A stretch of 64,000 nucleotides of DNA from Thalassospira sp. MCCC 1A03138 (lineage in GTDB: Bacteria > Pseudomonadota > Alphaproteobacteria > Rhodospirillales > Thalassospiraceae): positions 355,292 to 419,291 of the forward strand of contig NZ_JFJY01000003.1 in the NCBI RefSeq assembly GCF_002115785.1, read 5' to 3'. Shown one piece after another: positions 8,742-17,041 of the stretch. The first letter of the stretch is position 1. Each line of letters opens with the position of its first letter. The notes under the pieces were generated by a model. That model was not told the DNA's origin. It searched no databases and saw only the letters and a program-made list of their open reading frames with translations. Made by a program: the position numbers and the translations under genes.

Positions 8742-10400
8742 TCAATGCAGCGAGATGAACCGGACGACAACATCATAATTCATCGTCAGAATGTACCGAG
8801 ATTCTTCACTAAATGTTGCCTTACTGAAAAAAGGTATACTGAACTCGTTATTAGCGCGCGGTCGATCAGCAATCCAATATTCGACAGTCCACTTCTCATT
8901 TTCATCAAATATCGCGGAATGCAATTGATCTGCCTTGTCGTCACCATAATTCTCACGGACGTACTGTACCATTGCTTGCCTTACCAACGGAAAGCACTTG
9001 ATGTTTCGGGCGGAGTTAGAACCCTGCTTGAAAAAATGGCTCAGAACACTTGATCGACGTGAGCTTTTCTTCACATGAATTAACCGCCTCCCTTTTATAT
9101 CTAGTAAATCACAAACTTCGAAACCGGAGTTTGGCACTGAAGGAACTTTTATCATAACCGTGTCAAAAACTACGTAGTCAAGTTCCTTACCAATTGAAGC
9201 ATTGTAGTCGCCTTCCGCTTCATACACCCCGTCACCATTACCACCATATATTCCCTTTAGAGGGCGCGGTCGGGTCACGCCCGCCCAGTTTCTGTGGGCA
9301 GTATCGAATACCTGAACCACATCCTTCTGGAAAGCTTGGTCTAATCTGTACCATTCACCTTCATTGAGAGCATAAAGGCCATCTTCATGAATAAGGCTCC
9401 CAACTAAGGACTGACGCAAAGACCAAGTTCTGTTCGGTCTATCCTCTTCCTGAAACAGAGCTATGACTTTATGCTTTTTAAGCATGTCCGTCGAAAGTTC
9501 TTCAACTTTATCTCCAAGAGCCTCCAAATAATCACTGAGACGTAAGTCTGGATAACCGCCTTTCAAATTAGGCCCCTGAAAACTGTACATAATTGACTCG
9601 TCTGCGAGAGTTATTGGCAAACCAAACTCAAAGTCACCGAGCTGATCTTTGATGTGCTGAACTGTCTGTTGGTCCAGTATGTCCACAACCCCCTTGTCCC
9701 TTATTGGACGAATGACGTCCAAAGCTACAAAGCTGGTTTTTTTATAAAATTCTGCTCCAAATAGCTCCAGAGCTTCCTCAGCTAGAGCAGGCAAGTCGGA
9801 TAGTTCAAATTCACCAGTAAGTTTTAGGGATTGCGCACCCGACATAGTTTCGGCAGCACTGTCTTCAAGAGCATCTCCGCCAACACGACGAACCAAGTTT
9901 AAGGCAGCCTCTAGGCCAAATGAGTTCAGATCACGCTTAAACGGTGAAAGCTCCATCCCTCTTATGGCATCGCTTAGATTAGCACGCTCCAGCTTCTGCA
10001 AACGCTTATCATCAAGGGCATTAATTGCAGCTCTCAGCCCAAAATCTGCTTCAAGCTTTCTGTCATCCAGATACATCCAGCCGAATGCAAACGTACAAGC
10101 AAAAACTCTCCCGGCAGCTTTAAAAATCAGGACAGCGCTGCTTGATTTGGTACCGATTTCAAAACCAATTTCAAAGTGGTGCGCCAAGCGCTTATACCAA
10201 ACAGGAACCTGCTCGTGCCCTTGAAAAACAAATAGCTTCCCACCTTCACCATAAAGGGGGAGTTCCTTAGAAAAGCGAATTTTTCCTCTAGCCGTTTCGG
10301 TTAGTGTGTCTTCGAAATTTTCGATCTCCGACTTAACCAAATACAAAGTGAAAGTTAGCTTTGCCAATATCCTGCCCCCGAATTTCCCCGAAAAGCCCAA
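8742..10400 (-). CDS. DUF6119 / TIGR04141 'sporadically distributed' protein
   Basis: This 552-residue protein has the layout of the TIGR04141 family: an N-terminal KLTFTLYLVK strand, a middle with LDVIRPIRD and LSDYLEALG, and the strongly conserved C-terminal CDLLDIKGRRLIHVKKSSRRSSVLSHFF block followed by QGSNSA and, later, VEYWIADRP. The family is known only by its patchy, transfer-like distribution, and its role is not established; a phage-defence function is often suspected (inference). The gene is AT-rich against its neighbours and abuts the truncated flavoprotein tail to tail. There is no ATG start: the frame opens with TTG at 10400, and a TTG at 10367 just before the conserved strand is equally possible. 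Confidence 0.8.
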   Translation of the reverse strand: MGFSGKFGGRILAKLTFTLYLVKSEIENFEDTLTETARGKIRFSKELPLYGEGGKLFVFQGHEQVPVWYKRLAHHFEIGFEIGTKSSSAVLIFKAAGRVFACTFAFGWMYLDDRKLEADFGLRAAINALDDKRLQKLERANLSDAIRGMELSPFKRDLNSFGLEAALNLVRRVGGDALEDSAAETMSGAQSLKLTGEFELSDLPALAEEALELFGAEFYKKTSFVALDVIRPIRDKGVVDILDQQTVQHIKDQLGDFEFGLPITLADESIMYSFQGPNLKGGYPDLRLSDYLEALGDKVEELSTDMLKKHKVIALFQEEDRPNRTWSLRQSLVGSLIHEDGLYALNEGEWYRLDQAFQKDVVQVFDTAHRNWAGVTRPRPLKGIYGGNGDGVYEAEGDYNASIGKELDYVVFDTVMIKVPSVPNSGFEVCDLLDIKGRRLIHVKKSSRRSSVLSHFFKQGSNSARNIKCFPLVRQAMVQYVRENYGDDKADQLHSAIFDENEKWTVEYWIADRPRANNEFSIPFFSKATFSEESRYILTMNYDVVVRFISLH

Positions 10401-10451
10401 CCGAGCAGGAGCAAATTTATCCTCCCCAGCACGACCAGTTAGCTATTCCCC

Positions 10452-10643
10452 TCAATGACAATGCACCGACCCAGCCTTGTTATCCATATGGCAACATTGC
10501 CCCGGCGGGGAGCTTTTGCGGCAGCCGCCGCCATGTTCAACCGCCTGATCAAACGCGATTGAACCCTGTGCGACATATGTCGACACCGGCGCGGCCCCCA
10601 TCGCAAACAGCGCACTGATCCCTAAAGCCATCATTATCTTCAT
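10452..10643 (-). CDS. Small secreted Cys/His-rich protein
   Basis: This 63-residue protein begins with a signal-peptide-like stretch (MKIMMALGISALFAMGAAP) and ends in a dense CRKSSPPGQCCHMDNKAGSV segment plus a terminal HCH. The mature half thus holds four Cys and several His in about 30 residues, a pattern suited to metal binding or disulfides (inference). The start at 10643 is fixed by a strong AAGGGAGGA ribosome-binding site seven bases upstream; a longer frame reading has no such site. It diverges from the MFS exporter, with two MarR-type palindromes between them. I recognise no named family. Confidence 0.72.
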   Translation of the reverse strand: MKIMMALGISALFAMGAAPVSTYVAQGSIAFDQAVEHGGGCRKSSPPGQCCHMDNKAGSVHCH

Positions 10644-10727
10644 CAATCTGTCCTCCCTTATTCGCCCTGAATGATACACCTCTAATATACCTTCGAATAC
10701 TACCCCTAAGGACAGCCCCGAAAACAA

Positions 10728-10743
10728 GTTGACAAAATCAACC
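10728..10743. promoter_or_regulatory. MarR-type operator palindrome 1
   Basis: GTTGACAAAATCAACC forms a near-perfect inverted repeat (GTTGA-N5-TCAAC) and covers a likely -35 box TTGACA. MarR proteins bind such 14-18 bp TTGA/TCAA palindromes, and a marR gene lies in the downstream operon. Confidence 0.7.
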
Positions 10744-10757
10744 ACATTTTATATTAG
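10729..10757 (+). promoter_or_regulatory. Probable sigma70 promoter of the MFS-marR-SIP operon
   Basis: TTGACA at 10729-10734 and TATTAG at 10752-10757 are 17 bases apart. TATATT at 10750 with a 15-base spacer is an alternative -10. Both candidate operators overlap this promoter. Confidence 0.55.
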
Positions 10758-10772
10758 TTGATAAAGTCAACC
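10757..10772. promoter_or_regulatory. MarR-type operator palindrome 2
   Basis: GTTGATAAAGTCAACC is the second copy of the same inverted repeat, 29 bases downstream of the first and starting at the putative -10 box. Two tandem copies fit repression by two MarR dimers. Confidence 0.7.
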
Positions 10773-10880
10773 ATATAGCTGTGCCCGCAACCGCGATATC
10801 GGGTGGCATTTTGCCCCGTTTGCCCGCTCCTCGCGCCGCCTCTTGCCATCGCACGCTTTGTTTTCGGAATGTTGCCCCAC

Positions 10881-12302
10881 ATGAAGATATCAAAAACCAT
10901 CCACGCCGACGGATTGCCGCAGCCCCAGCGGTCATTCGCCATGATCGCCGTGTTACTGACCGTCATGATGGCCGTGCTTGACGGGTCGATCATGAATGTC
11001 GCCCTACCCGCCATCGCGCAGGATCAGAATGTCAGCCCGGCGCACGCCATCTGGGTCATCACCGCCTATCAGTTGGCGGTTGTCGTCGCCCTGCTGCCGC
11101 TATCCGCCCTTGGCGAGGCGATTGGCTTTCGCAAGGTCTATCTGGCCGGGATGGTGATTTTCGGCATTGCGTCCGCGCTTTGCGCCTATTCCCCCAATAT
11201 CGAATTCCTGACCTTCGCCCGCGTGTTGCAGGGTCTGGGTGGTGCGGCGCTGATGAGCATCAACGCAGCCCTTATGCGCCACAGCGTCCCGCAGGCAAAG
11301 CTTGGCCGGGCCATCGGGCTGATTGCCATGGTGGTGTCGATCTCGGCTGCGGCCGGGCCGACCATCGCCTCGGCCATTCTGGCGGTCACGACATGGCACT
11401 GGCTGTTTCTGATCAATATCCCGATTTCGATCATCGCCATTGTCCTTGGCACCTTTGCCCTGCCCTATACCAAACCGACCCGCACCCGGTTTGATTACAT
11501 AAGTGCGTTCCTGAACGTGCTGGCCTTTGGCGGGCTGATTTCGGCGCTCGGCAATGTCGGCACCCAAAGCCACCCGATGCTGATCGCGGGCCAGTTCGTG
11601 ATAGCAATCACCGCCGGGTTCTTCCTTGTCCGCCGCCAGTTTTCGCGCGAACGCCCGATGCTGCCGCTTGATCTGCTCGCCCGTCCGGTCTTTGCCTGCT
11701 CCATCGGGTCGTCCATCGCGGGCTTTTGCGCGCAATTCATCGCCTTTGTCGCACTCCCATTCTATTTCCATGACGTGCTGCATTATAGCGCGGTCGATAC
11801 CGGCCTTCTGATGACGCCATGGCCCGTCGCCACCGCCATCATCGCCCCCATTGCCGGGCGGCTGGCCGATCGATATTCGCCGATCCATCTGACCGGCATC
11901 GGCATGGGGATTTTTGCCATCGGCCTGTTTGCCGTCACCCTGATCCCGGCCGGAAGCCCGCATACCGCCCTTGCGATCATTGCCTGCCTGATGATCTGCG
12001 GCGTTGGTTTTGGCCTGTTCCAGTCGCCCAATAACCGTCTGATGATGACAAGCGCCCCACGGGACAGAAGCGGCGGTGCCGGCGGCATGCTCGCCACCGC
12101 CCGTCTGACCGGACAATCGGTTGGTGCGGCCCTTGCCGCAATCCTGATCGGCACGGGGGGTGCGTTTGATCTGACCGCGATCATGGGGGTTGCGGCGGGC
12201 TTTGCCCTGATCTCGGCCGCCATTTGCGAGGGCCGCAAATATGCGATCCGCACCGGCATCATCGCCCCGCATGGTGCGGATGCCGTCGCCAAGCAGTCAT
12301 GA
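10881..12302 (+). CDS. MFS transporter, DHA2/EmrB-QacA-type drug exporter
   Basis: This 473-residue polytopic membrane protein belongs to the 14-helix DHA2 branch of the major facilitator superfamily. Motif D1 (LDGSIMNVALPAIA) is in helix 1, and the antiporter motif C-like segment (AAGPTIASAIL) is in helix 5. It probably exports a toxic compound or siderophore by proton antiport. I chose ATG 10881 (MKISKTIHADG) since upstream in-frame codons lie in a Cys/Pro-rich stretch; a start at 10869 is possible. It is first in an operon with marR (45-base gap) and a siderophore-interacting reductase. Confidence 0.86.
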   Translation: MKISKTIHADGLPQPQRSFAMIAVLLTVMMAVLDGSIMNVALPAIAQDQNVSPAHAIWVITAYQLAVVVALLPLSALGEAIGFRKVYLAGMVIFGIASALCAYSPNIEFLTFARVLQGLGGAALMSINAALMRHSVPQAKLGRAIGLIAMVVSISAAAGPTIASAILAVTTWHWLFLINIPISIIAIVLGTFALPYTKPTRTRFDYISAFLNVLAFGGLISALGNVGTQSHPMLIAGQFVIAITAGFFLVRRQFSRERPMLPLDLLARPVFACSIGSSIAGFCAQFIAFVALPFYFHDVLHYSAVDTGLLMTPWPVATAIIAPIAGRLADRYSPIHLTGIGMGIFAIGLFAVTLIPAGSPHTALAIIACLMICGVGFGLFQSPNNRLMMTSAPRDRSGGAGGMLATARLTGQSVGAALAAILIGTGGAFDLTAIMGVAAGFALISAAICEGRKYAIRTGIIAPHGADAVAKQS

Positions 12303-12347
12303 CAAACCCCGCAACACCTTGCGCACTGGCAAGACAGAAACATATCG

Positions 12348-12803
12348 ATGAGTAAGCCAATGGAAACGCCAACAACACCTAATGCGCATGTCCCCGGCGA
12401 AACCCTTCACCGGCTTGTCCATGCCTTCAAGCGTGCCATGCGCGAAGGTTTGCAGGATGCCGATATGCCGCTTCCGATCTCGCAGATGCGCACGCTGAAA
12501 TGGATCATCAAAAGCCCCGGCGTCACCGCACAGCAAATCGCCACCCGCACCGGGCAGGACAAGGGCCGCATCACGCGGCTTATCAAGGAACTCGAAGAAA
12601 ACGGATTGATCGAACGCCGCCCCCATCCCGAAGACGGGCGAAGCCAGACACTGCATTTGACGCCAAAGGGCGATGCGCTGATGGAAGAATACCGTGCCGT
12701 AGAAGCCAAAATCCGCACGCGCATGGCCAATGGTTTAAGCCAGAAACAAATCACGGATTTCAACGAAATTGCCAGCCTGATGGCCGACAATCTGGAATCC
12801 TGA
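12348..12803 (+). CDS. MarR-family transcriptional regulator
   Basis: This 151-residue winged-helix repressor has the MarR layout: N-terminal dimer helix, then VTAQQIATRTGQDKGRITRLIKELEENGLIERRP (recognition helix) and the wing DGRSQTLHLTPKG with the conserved Asp-x-Arg. It lies between the MFS gene and the ferric reductase gene. The two TTGA/TCAA palindromes over the operon promoter are its likely targets, giving autoregulation relieved by a ligand exported or reduced by its neighbours (inference). Confidence 0.92.
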   Translation: MSKPMETPTTPNAHVPGETLHRLVHAFKRAMREGLQDADMPLPISQMRTLKWIIKSPGVTAQQIATRTGQDKGRITRLIKELEENGLIERRPHPEDGRSQTLHLTPKGDALMEEYRAVEAKIRTRMANGLSQKQITDFNEIASLMADNLES

Positions 12804-12831
12804 AAACAGATAATCCCTACAGGAGCTTGGA

Positions 12832-13611
12832 ATGAACAGACCAGCACCCCGCGATCTGACCGTGATCGGAAAAACCTATGTCACGCCCAATATGCTGCGC
12901 GTGACGCTTGGCGGTGACGGCATCGCATCCTTCCCCGACGATCAGGAAAGCGCCTATGTCAAACTGATCTTCCCGATTGACGGCGACGAAAAGGATCGCG
13001 TTCTGCGCCGGACCTATACCGTGCGTCATGACCGCACCACCGATCAGGGCCGCGAGATTGACATCGATTTCGTCATGCATGGCGATGGTTCCGATGATAA
13101 CGATCACGGCGGCCCGGCCTCGAACTGGGCGGTCAATTGCAAACCCGGTGATCTGATCACCATCGGCGGCCCCGGCCCGAAAAAGCTGGTTGATCCCACC
13201 GCCGACTGGTTCCTGATTGTCGGCGATATGACGGCCCTGCCCGCCATTTCGGTCAATCTGGAAACCTTGGCCCCCGATGCGCGCGGTTACGCCGTGATCG
13301 AAATCGCGTCCGAGGCCGACATGCAGGATTTGCAAAAGCCCGAAAACGTCACCATCGAATGGGTGATCAACCCGCATCCGGGCGAAAATGCCAATGCCCT
13401 GCCCGATGTCGTCAAAAAACTGCCCTGGGCCGATGGCCGCCCGTCGGTCTGGGCCGCATGCGAATTTACCGCGATGAAAATGCTGCGCGATCATTTCCGC
13501 AATGACCGCGGGCTTGGCAAGGATGATCTTTATATCTCAAGCTACTGGAAACTTGGCCTGAACGAAGACAACCACAAGGTCATCAAGGCCGAGGACGCGC
13601 AGGCCGCCTGA
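12832..13611 (+). CDS. Siderophore-interacting protein (NADPH-dependent ferric-siderophore reductase)
   Basis: This 259-residue cytoplasmic flavoprotein of the ViuB/YqjH family reduces Fe(III)-siderophores to free iron. The FAD-binding motif RRTYTVRH is at about residue 62, and the isoalloxazine/phosphate loop GGPGPKKL follows near residue 115. The C-terminal SIP domain shows VGDMTALPAI, then WAACEFTAMKMLRDHF and SYWKLGLNED at the end, all family hallmarks. An AGGAG site precedes the ATG, 28 bases after marR. Its presence with an MFS exporter suggests metal or siderophore handling under MarR control. Confidence 0.92.
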   Translation: MNRPAPRDLTVIGKTYVTPNMLRVTLGGDGIASFPDDQESAYVKLIFPIDGDEKDRVLRRTYTVRHDRTTDQGREIDIDFVMHGDGSDDNDHGGPASNWAVNCKPGDLITIGGPGPKKLVDPTADWFLIVGDMTALPAISVNLETLAPDARGYAVIEIASEADMQDLQKPENVTIEWVINPHPGENANALPDVVKKLPWADGRPSVWAACEFTAMKMLRDHFRNDRGLGKDDLYISSYWKLGLNEDNHKVIKAEDAQAA

Positions 13612-13635
13612 CATGCGGGCTATGCGTCGCGGCCT
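13601..13635. terminator. Weak bidirectional hairpin spanning the SIP and LysR gene ends
   Basis: AGGCCGC (13601-13607) pairs with GCGGCCT (13629-13635). Both stop codons of the convergent genes sit in the 21-base loop. There is no T-tract, so termination here is only a suggestion. Confidence 0.35.
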
Positions 13636-14537
13636 TCCTGATGGCAATGACGCAGAAAATCGATCAAGGCACGAACAGCGGGCGGTGTCGCCCGCTGCTT
13701 CGGATAATAAAGATACCAGCCCGGAAAGGGCGGTGAAAATTCTTCCAGAACCGGCACAAGCGACCCGTCATCGATCATCGGCTGCATCCAGCGCGACGAC
13801 CAATAGGCAAACGCAATCCCCACCCCCTGTGCCGCCGCTTTCAACGCCGTATCACGGTGCGACACGATCAACGGCCCATCAACCGCAACGCTGATCCATC
13901 GCCCGTCAACGCAAAACTCCCAGTTATAAAGCTTCCTGCGCCCCGGTTTGCGCCAATTGATGCATTTATGCCCGTGCAGATCGGCTGGTGTTTGCGGCAC
14001 ACCATATCGCGCCAGATAATCGGGCGACGCCACGGCAAGCTGATGGATATCCGGGCCAAGCCTGACCGCGACCATATCCTTTTGCAGCAATTCGCCCAGC
14101 GTAATGCCAAGGTCATATCCGGCATCCACGATATCAAGCGGAGCATCCTCGATCACAAGTTCCAGAACCACATCGGGATATTTTTCGTGAAACGCGCCAA
14201 GCCACGGCTCGATCTGGGTGGCAAGCGCAAGCCTTGGCAGCAAAAGCCGCACCGTCCCCGCCGGTCGCCCCTGAAACTGCATGATATCTTCGACCGCAAA
14301 GGCCATTTCGGCCATCGCCGGACGAAACCGTTCAAAAAGCCGTTTTCCCGGCTCGGTCAGTGATGTGCTGCGCGTGGTCCGCTGCAAAAGATTCACACCC
14401 AGCCGGTCTTCAAGATTGCCGATTGTCTGGCTTAACGACGATGCCGAAATGCGCAGCCGTGCCGCCGCACGCCTGAAATTGCCCTCTTCGACCACGGCGA
14501 CAAAGGCTTCAAGTTCGGCATATTCCCGCCCGCGCAT
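13620..14537 (-). CDS. LysR-family regulator (CrgA-like), divergent to an SDR gene
   Basis: This 305-residue regulator has an N-terminal winged HTH (residues 5-65: FVAVVEEGNFRRAAARL, then SSLSQTIGNLEDRLGVNLLQRTTR) and a PBP2-like effector domain. The C-terminal FSPPFPGWYLYYP is typical of the group that pairs with short-chain dehydrogenases. It diverges from the SDR gene at 14686 with 148 bases between, the standard LysR arrangement for direct control. It resembles the second LysR at 25212 in domain order and in the PPFPG-x-x-LYYP motif. Confidence 0.93.
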   Translation of the reverse strand: MRGREYAELEAFVAVVEEGNFRRAAARLRISASSLSQTIGNLEDRLGVNLLQRTTRSTSLTEPGKRLFERFRPAMAEMAFAVEDIMQFQGRPAGTVRLLLPRLALATQIEPWLGAFHEKYPDVVLELVIEDAPLDIVDAGYDLGITLGELLQKDMVAVRLGPDIHQLAVASPDYLARYGVPQTPADLHGHKCINWRKPGRRKLYNWEFCVDGRWISVAVDGPLIVSHRDTALKAAAQGVGIAFAYWSSRWMQPMIDDGSLVPVLEEFSPPFPGWYLYYPKQRATPPAVRALIDFLRHCHQEGRDA

Positions 14538-14685
14538 AATGCATTCCTTTTTAAACAGTCCATGCAGACTTTAACCCATATACCAAACAATCAGATATCA
14601 CTAGCCTTGGTCATCACATCACGACAGATCACGTCCCCAGGCCTGCCTCGCTTGGCTTGCCTGACTGCACAAAGGACCATCGCGA

Positions 14686-15534
14686 ATGACCACGAATACA
14701 AATCCGAAAAACATCCTGATTACCGGTGTCAGTTCCGGCTTTGGCCGCGCCTTTGCCACGGCGGCAGTCGCCGAAGGCCACCATGTCATCGGCACGGTCC
14801 GCAAACAGGCCGACCTTGCCGCCTTCACCGCCCTGTCCCCGGCACAGACCACCGGCATCATCCTTGATGTGACGGATTTTGATGCCATCCCCGACGCGAT
14901 CAAGAAGATCGAAACCGATATCGGCCCGATTGACGTTCTGATCAACAATGCCGGATATGGTCACGAAGGATTGCTTGAAGAATCCCCGCTTGCCGAACTC
15001 GAAGCCCAATTCCGGGTCAATGTGTTTGGCGCGGTCGCGATGATCAAGGCCGTCCTGCCCCATATGCGCAGTCGGAAACGAGGCCATATCCTCAATGTCA
15101 CCTCGATGGGCGGCTTCATCACCATGCCCGGCATTTCCTACTATTGCGGCAGCAAATTCGCCCTCGAAGGCATCAGCGAAACGCTTGCCAGCGAAGTCGC
15201 CGGGCTTGGCATTCATGTCACCGCGATTGAGCCGGGATCATTTCGCACCGACTGGGCCGGGCGTTCCATGGTCCGCTCCGACCGCAGCATTTCCGATTAT
15301 GACTCCCTGTTTGATCCGATCCGCGATGCCCGGCAGAAGAAAAGCGGCAATCAGGCCGGTGACCCCGCCAGGGCCGCAAAGGCGGTGATGGATATCCTGA
15401 ATGCCCCCAATCCGCCGGTGCATCTGCTGCTGGGGCGCGATGCGCTGTCGCTGGTGCGCACCAAACTTGATGACCTGCAAGCCGAGTTCAACACGTGGGA
15501 ACACGTCACCACATCAACGGATTTTGACGCTTGA
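14686..15534 (+). CDS. SDR-family NAD(P)-dependent oxidoreductase
   Basis: This 282-residue classical short-chain dehydrogenase has the cofactor motif ITGVSSGFGRAFA, the NNAGYG motif, the catalytic Ser in VTSMGG and the YYCGSK active-site Tyr and Lys. After the core it has the longer C-terminal segment common in SDRs annotated as oxidoreductase/SDR of the retinol-dehydrogenase-like type. Its substrate is unknown. Control by the divergent LysR gene is likely. The start follows a purine-poor leader, GACCATCGCGA, and is supported by the cofactor motif beginning 8 residues later. Confidence 0.92.
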   Translation: MTTNTNPKNILITGVSSGFGRAFATAAVAEGHHVIGTVRKQADLAAFTALSPAQTTGIILDVTDFDAIPDAIKKIETDIGPIDVLINNAGYGHEGLLEESPLAELEAQFRVNVFGAVAMIKAVLPHMRSRKRGHILNVTSMGGFITMPGISYYCGSKFALEGISETLASEVAGLGIHVTAIEPGSFRTDWAGRSMVRSDRSISDYDSLFDPIRDARQKKSGNQAGDPARAAKAVMDILNAPNPPVHLLLGRDALSLVRTKLDDLQAEFNTWEHVTTSTDFDA

Positions 15535-15593
15535 CCGGCCTTTGCGCCCGCCGTCACCGGCAGTTGCGGTTGCAACATTCACGTGATCCGACC

Positions 15594-16262
15594 TCAGATA
15601 TAGCGCGAATGCAGCCTTGCCATCCGGCGGCGGGCGAAAAAGCCGGTATGCTGGGTGGTCTGGACTTCTTCGGGGCGCAACTGGCCGTTTCGGTCGTAAA
15701 TAAAGCTCCGGCTGGCCCCGATCACCCCTTTTTCCGAGCTATAAACCCCGATCACGATAATCTCGACCCGGCAATCCTCGCCGTTGCGGACCGGATTGCA
15801 GGCCACCGCATCTTCGTAATCACGCCGGGTCGCGTGATCAAACCGCCGTAACAGGCGCTGCATCGCGCCCAGTTCAATACACCGCCCCGATGGCAACGGC
15901 CCCTGCAATGTCACCTCGTCCAGCCGTGCCGAAAGGGCCGTCTTTTTATTCTGGTCATTCTGCTCATTCTGGCGCGTGCCATCATCCGGGTCGGCATCGG
16001 TCACAAGCTGGCAAACGCGGTTTTCCCCGCCACCAAGGCACATCACCACCGTTTCGATATGGATCGCTTCCTGACTCATATTGCTGATCAGGAACCGCGC
16101 ATTTTCCGAATTCCCCAGCATCTGGTTGATCACGATTTTGGGCCGCCGCACCCGGCGGTAATTCTGAAACAGCAATTGCGCATAGAAAATCCACACCAGC
16201 AAAGTCGCAAGGCTGACCGCGGTCTGAAGCAATGTGCTGTGCTGTTCGATCCAGTCAATCAT
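15594..16262 (-). CDS. Conserved membrane-anchored protein of unknown function
   Basis: This 222-residue protein starts MIDWIEQHSTLLQTAVSLATLLVW, one N-terminal transmembrane helix (about residues 9-30), followed by a basic stretch RRVRRPK and a soluble domain with beta-strand character (FLISNMSQEAIHIETVVMCL). An Asn/Gln-rich segment (DDGTRQNEQNDQNKK) lies mid-protein. The YDRNGQLRPEE region sits near the C-terminus. I recognise no named family. The start at 16262 is set by AAAGGACAGG upstream. It converges on the SDR gene. Confidence 0.75.
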   Translation of the reverse strand: MIDWIEQHSTLLQTAVSLATLLVWIFYAQLLFQNYRRVRRPKIVINQMLGNSENARFLISNMSQEAIHIETVVMCLGGGENRVCQLVTDADPDDGTRQNEQNDQNKKTALSARLDEVTLQGPLPSGRCIELGAMQRLLRRFDHATRRDYEDAVACNPVRNGEDCRVEIIVIGVYSSEKGVIGASRSFIYDRNGQLRPEEVQTTQHTGFFARRRMARLHSRYI

Positions 16263-16388
16263 GCCTGTCCTTTGAAATGAAACAAAGCCGGTAACGGGTG
16301 CTCGCCCCTTTTCCCAACGTGCCCGACACGTTTTTGTTTCACATCGCATCAACATCAGGACCCGATCGCGACCAGATCACCCAATGCA

Positions 16389-16418
16389 AAACGCCCCGGC
16401 CATCGGCACGGGGCGTTT
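16389..16418 (-). terminator. Terminator after the DUF3126 gene
   Basis: Stem AAACGCCCCG / CGGGGCGTTT with a 10-nt loop lies 21 bases downstream of the DUF3126 stop and is followed on the minus strand by TTTTGCATTGG. Confidence 0.8.
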
Positions 16419-16438
16419 GTATCGGCAATGCCGCAACC

Positions 16439-16657
16439 TTAAACGGCCGGCGGCAGGTCTTCTTCAAGGATGACGATATTCAGCGAATAGCTGACTTCGC
16501 CTTCGTCCTCGTCACGGTGCACAACACCGACAAACTCGTCGCCAACGCGCATTTCAATCGGGTGGCCTTTGCGCTTGGGCGCATCGACGGCAATTTTCGG
16601 ATTATCAAAGGTGCGGCGCAGATAATCGGTAACGCGGGCGATTTCGGTCGGTGTCAT
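16439..16657 (-). CDS. DUF3126 family protein
   Basis: This 72-residue protein matches the small alphaproteobacterial DUF3126 family: IARVTDYLRRTFDNPKI, then RVGDEFVGVVHRDEDEGEVS and a hydrophobic-acidic tail. No function is known. It is monocistronic with its own terminator. Confidence 0.88.
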   Translation of the reverse strand: MTPTEIARVTDYLRRTFDNPKIAVDAPKRKGHPIEMRVGDEFVGVVHRDEDEGEVSYSLNIVILEEDLPPAV

Positions 16658-17041
16658 GTAACTGGTCCCTTGCTTCTGTCAGATCGGCTTTGGTCTTTGA
16701 ACCGTGTTCGGGGCAAACGGCGCAGCTTGTTCGCGCCAGCACGTCCCCCAACCGGTCTTGCGAAATAAATAACGGGCATTGTCCTTTCACAAACTGTGCC
16801 ATGAAATCAACCCTGCTTGCGCAAAAAAGGCCCCTCTCGACCAATTTTTTGTATCGCGCAAAGCCGATTGTTCCCGTAATACAGCTTCGACAGGCCGCCG
16901 ATACGATATCCGGCCCGCAACGTCCCGGCCCCTTCTGTTCCTAAACATAGGGTGGCGATGATGGAATGTCTAACGCGTGACATTGCGATTTGTGCCCGAT
17001 AAGCGGTTGCAATGCGCCGTCCCAAACGCTAATCGAATACT
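16658..17041. other. 384-base stretch without a gene
   Basis: Short overlapping frames are open on both strands but none has a ribosome-binding site or a recognisable domain. It presumably holds the promoters of the DUF3126 gene (leftward) and the GST gene (rightward). I see no convincing hairpin or operator. Confidence 0.5.

Noticed and set aside
16605..16944. Short open frames on both strands upstream of the GST gene
   Set aside because: No ribosome-binding site, no domain-like sequence, and composition of a non-coding GC-rich stretch.
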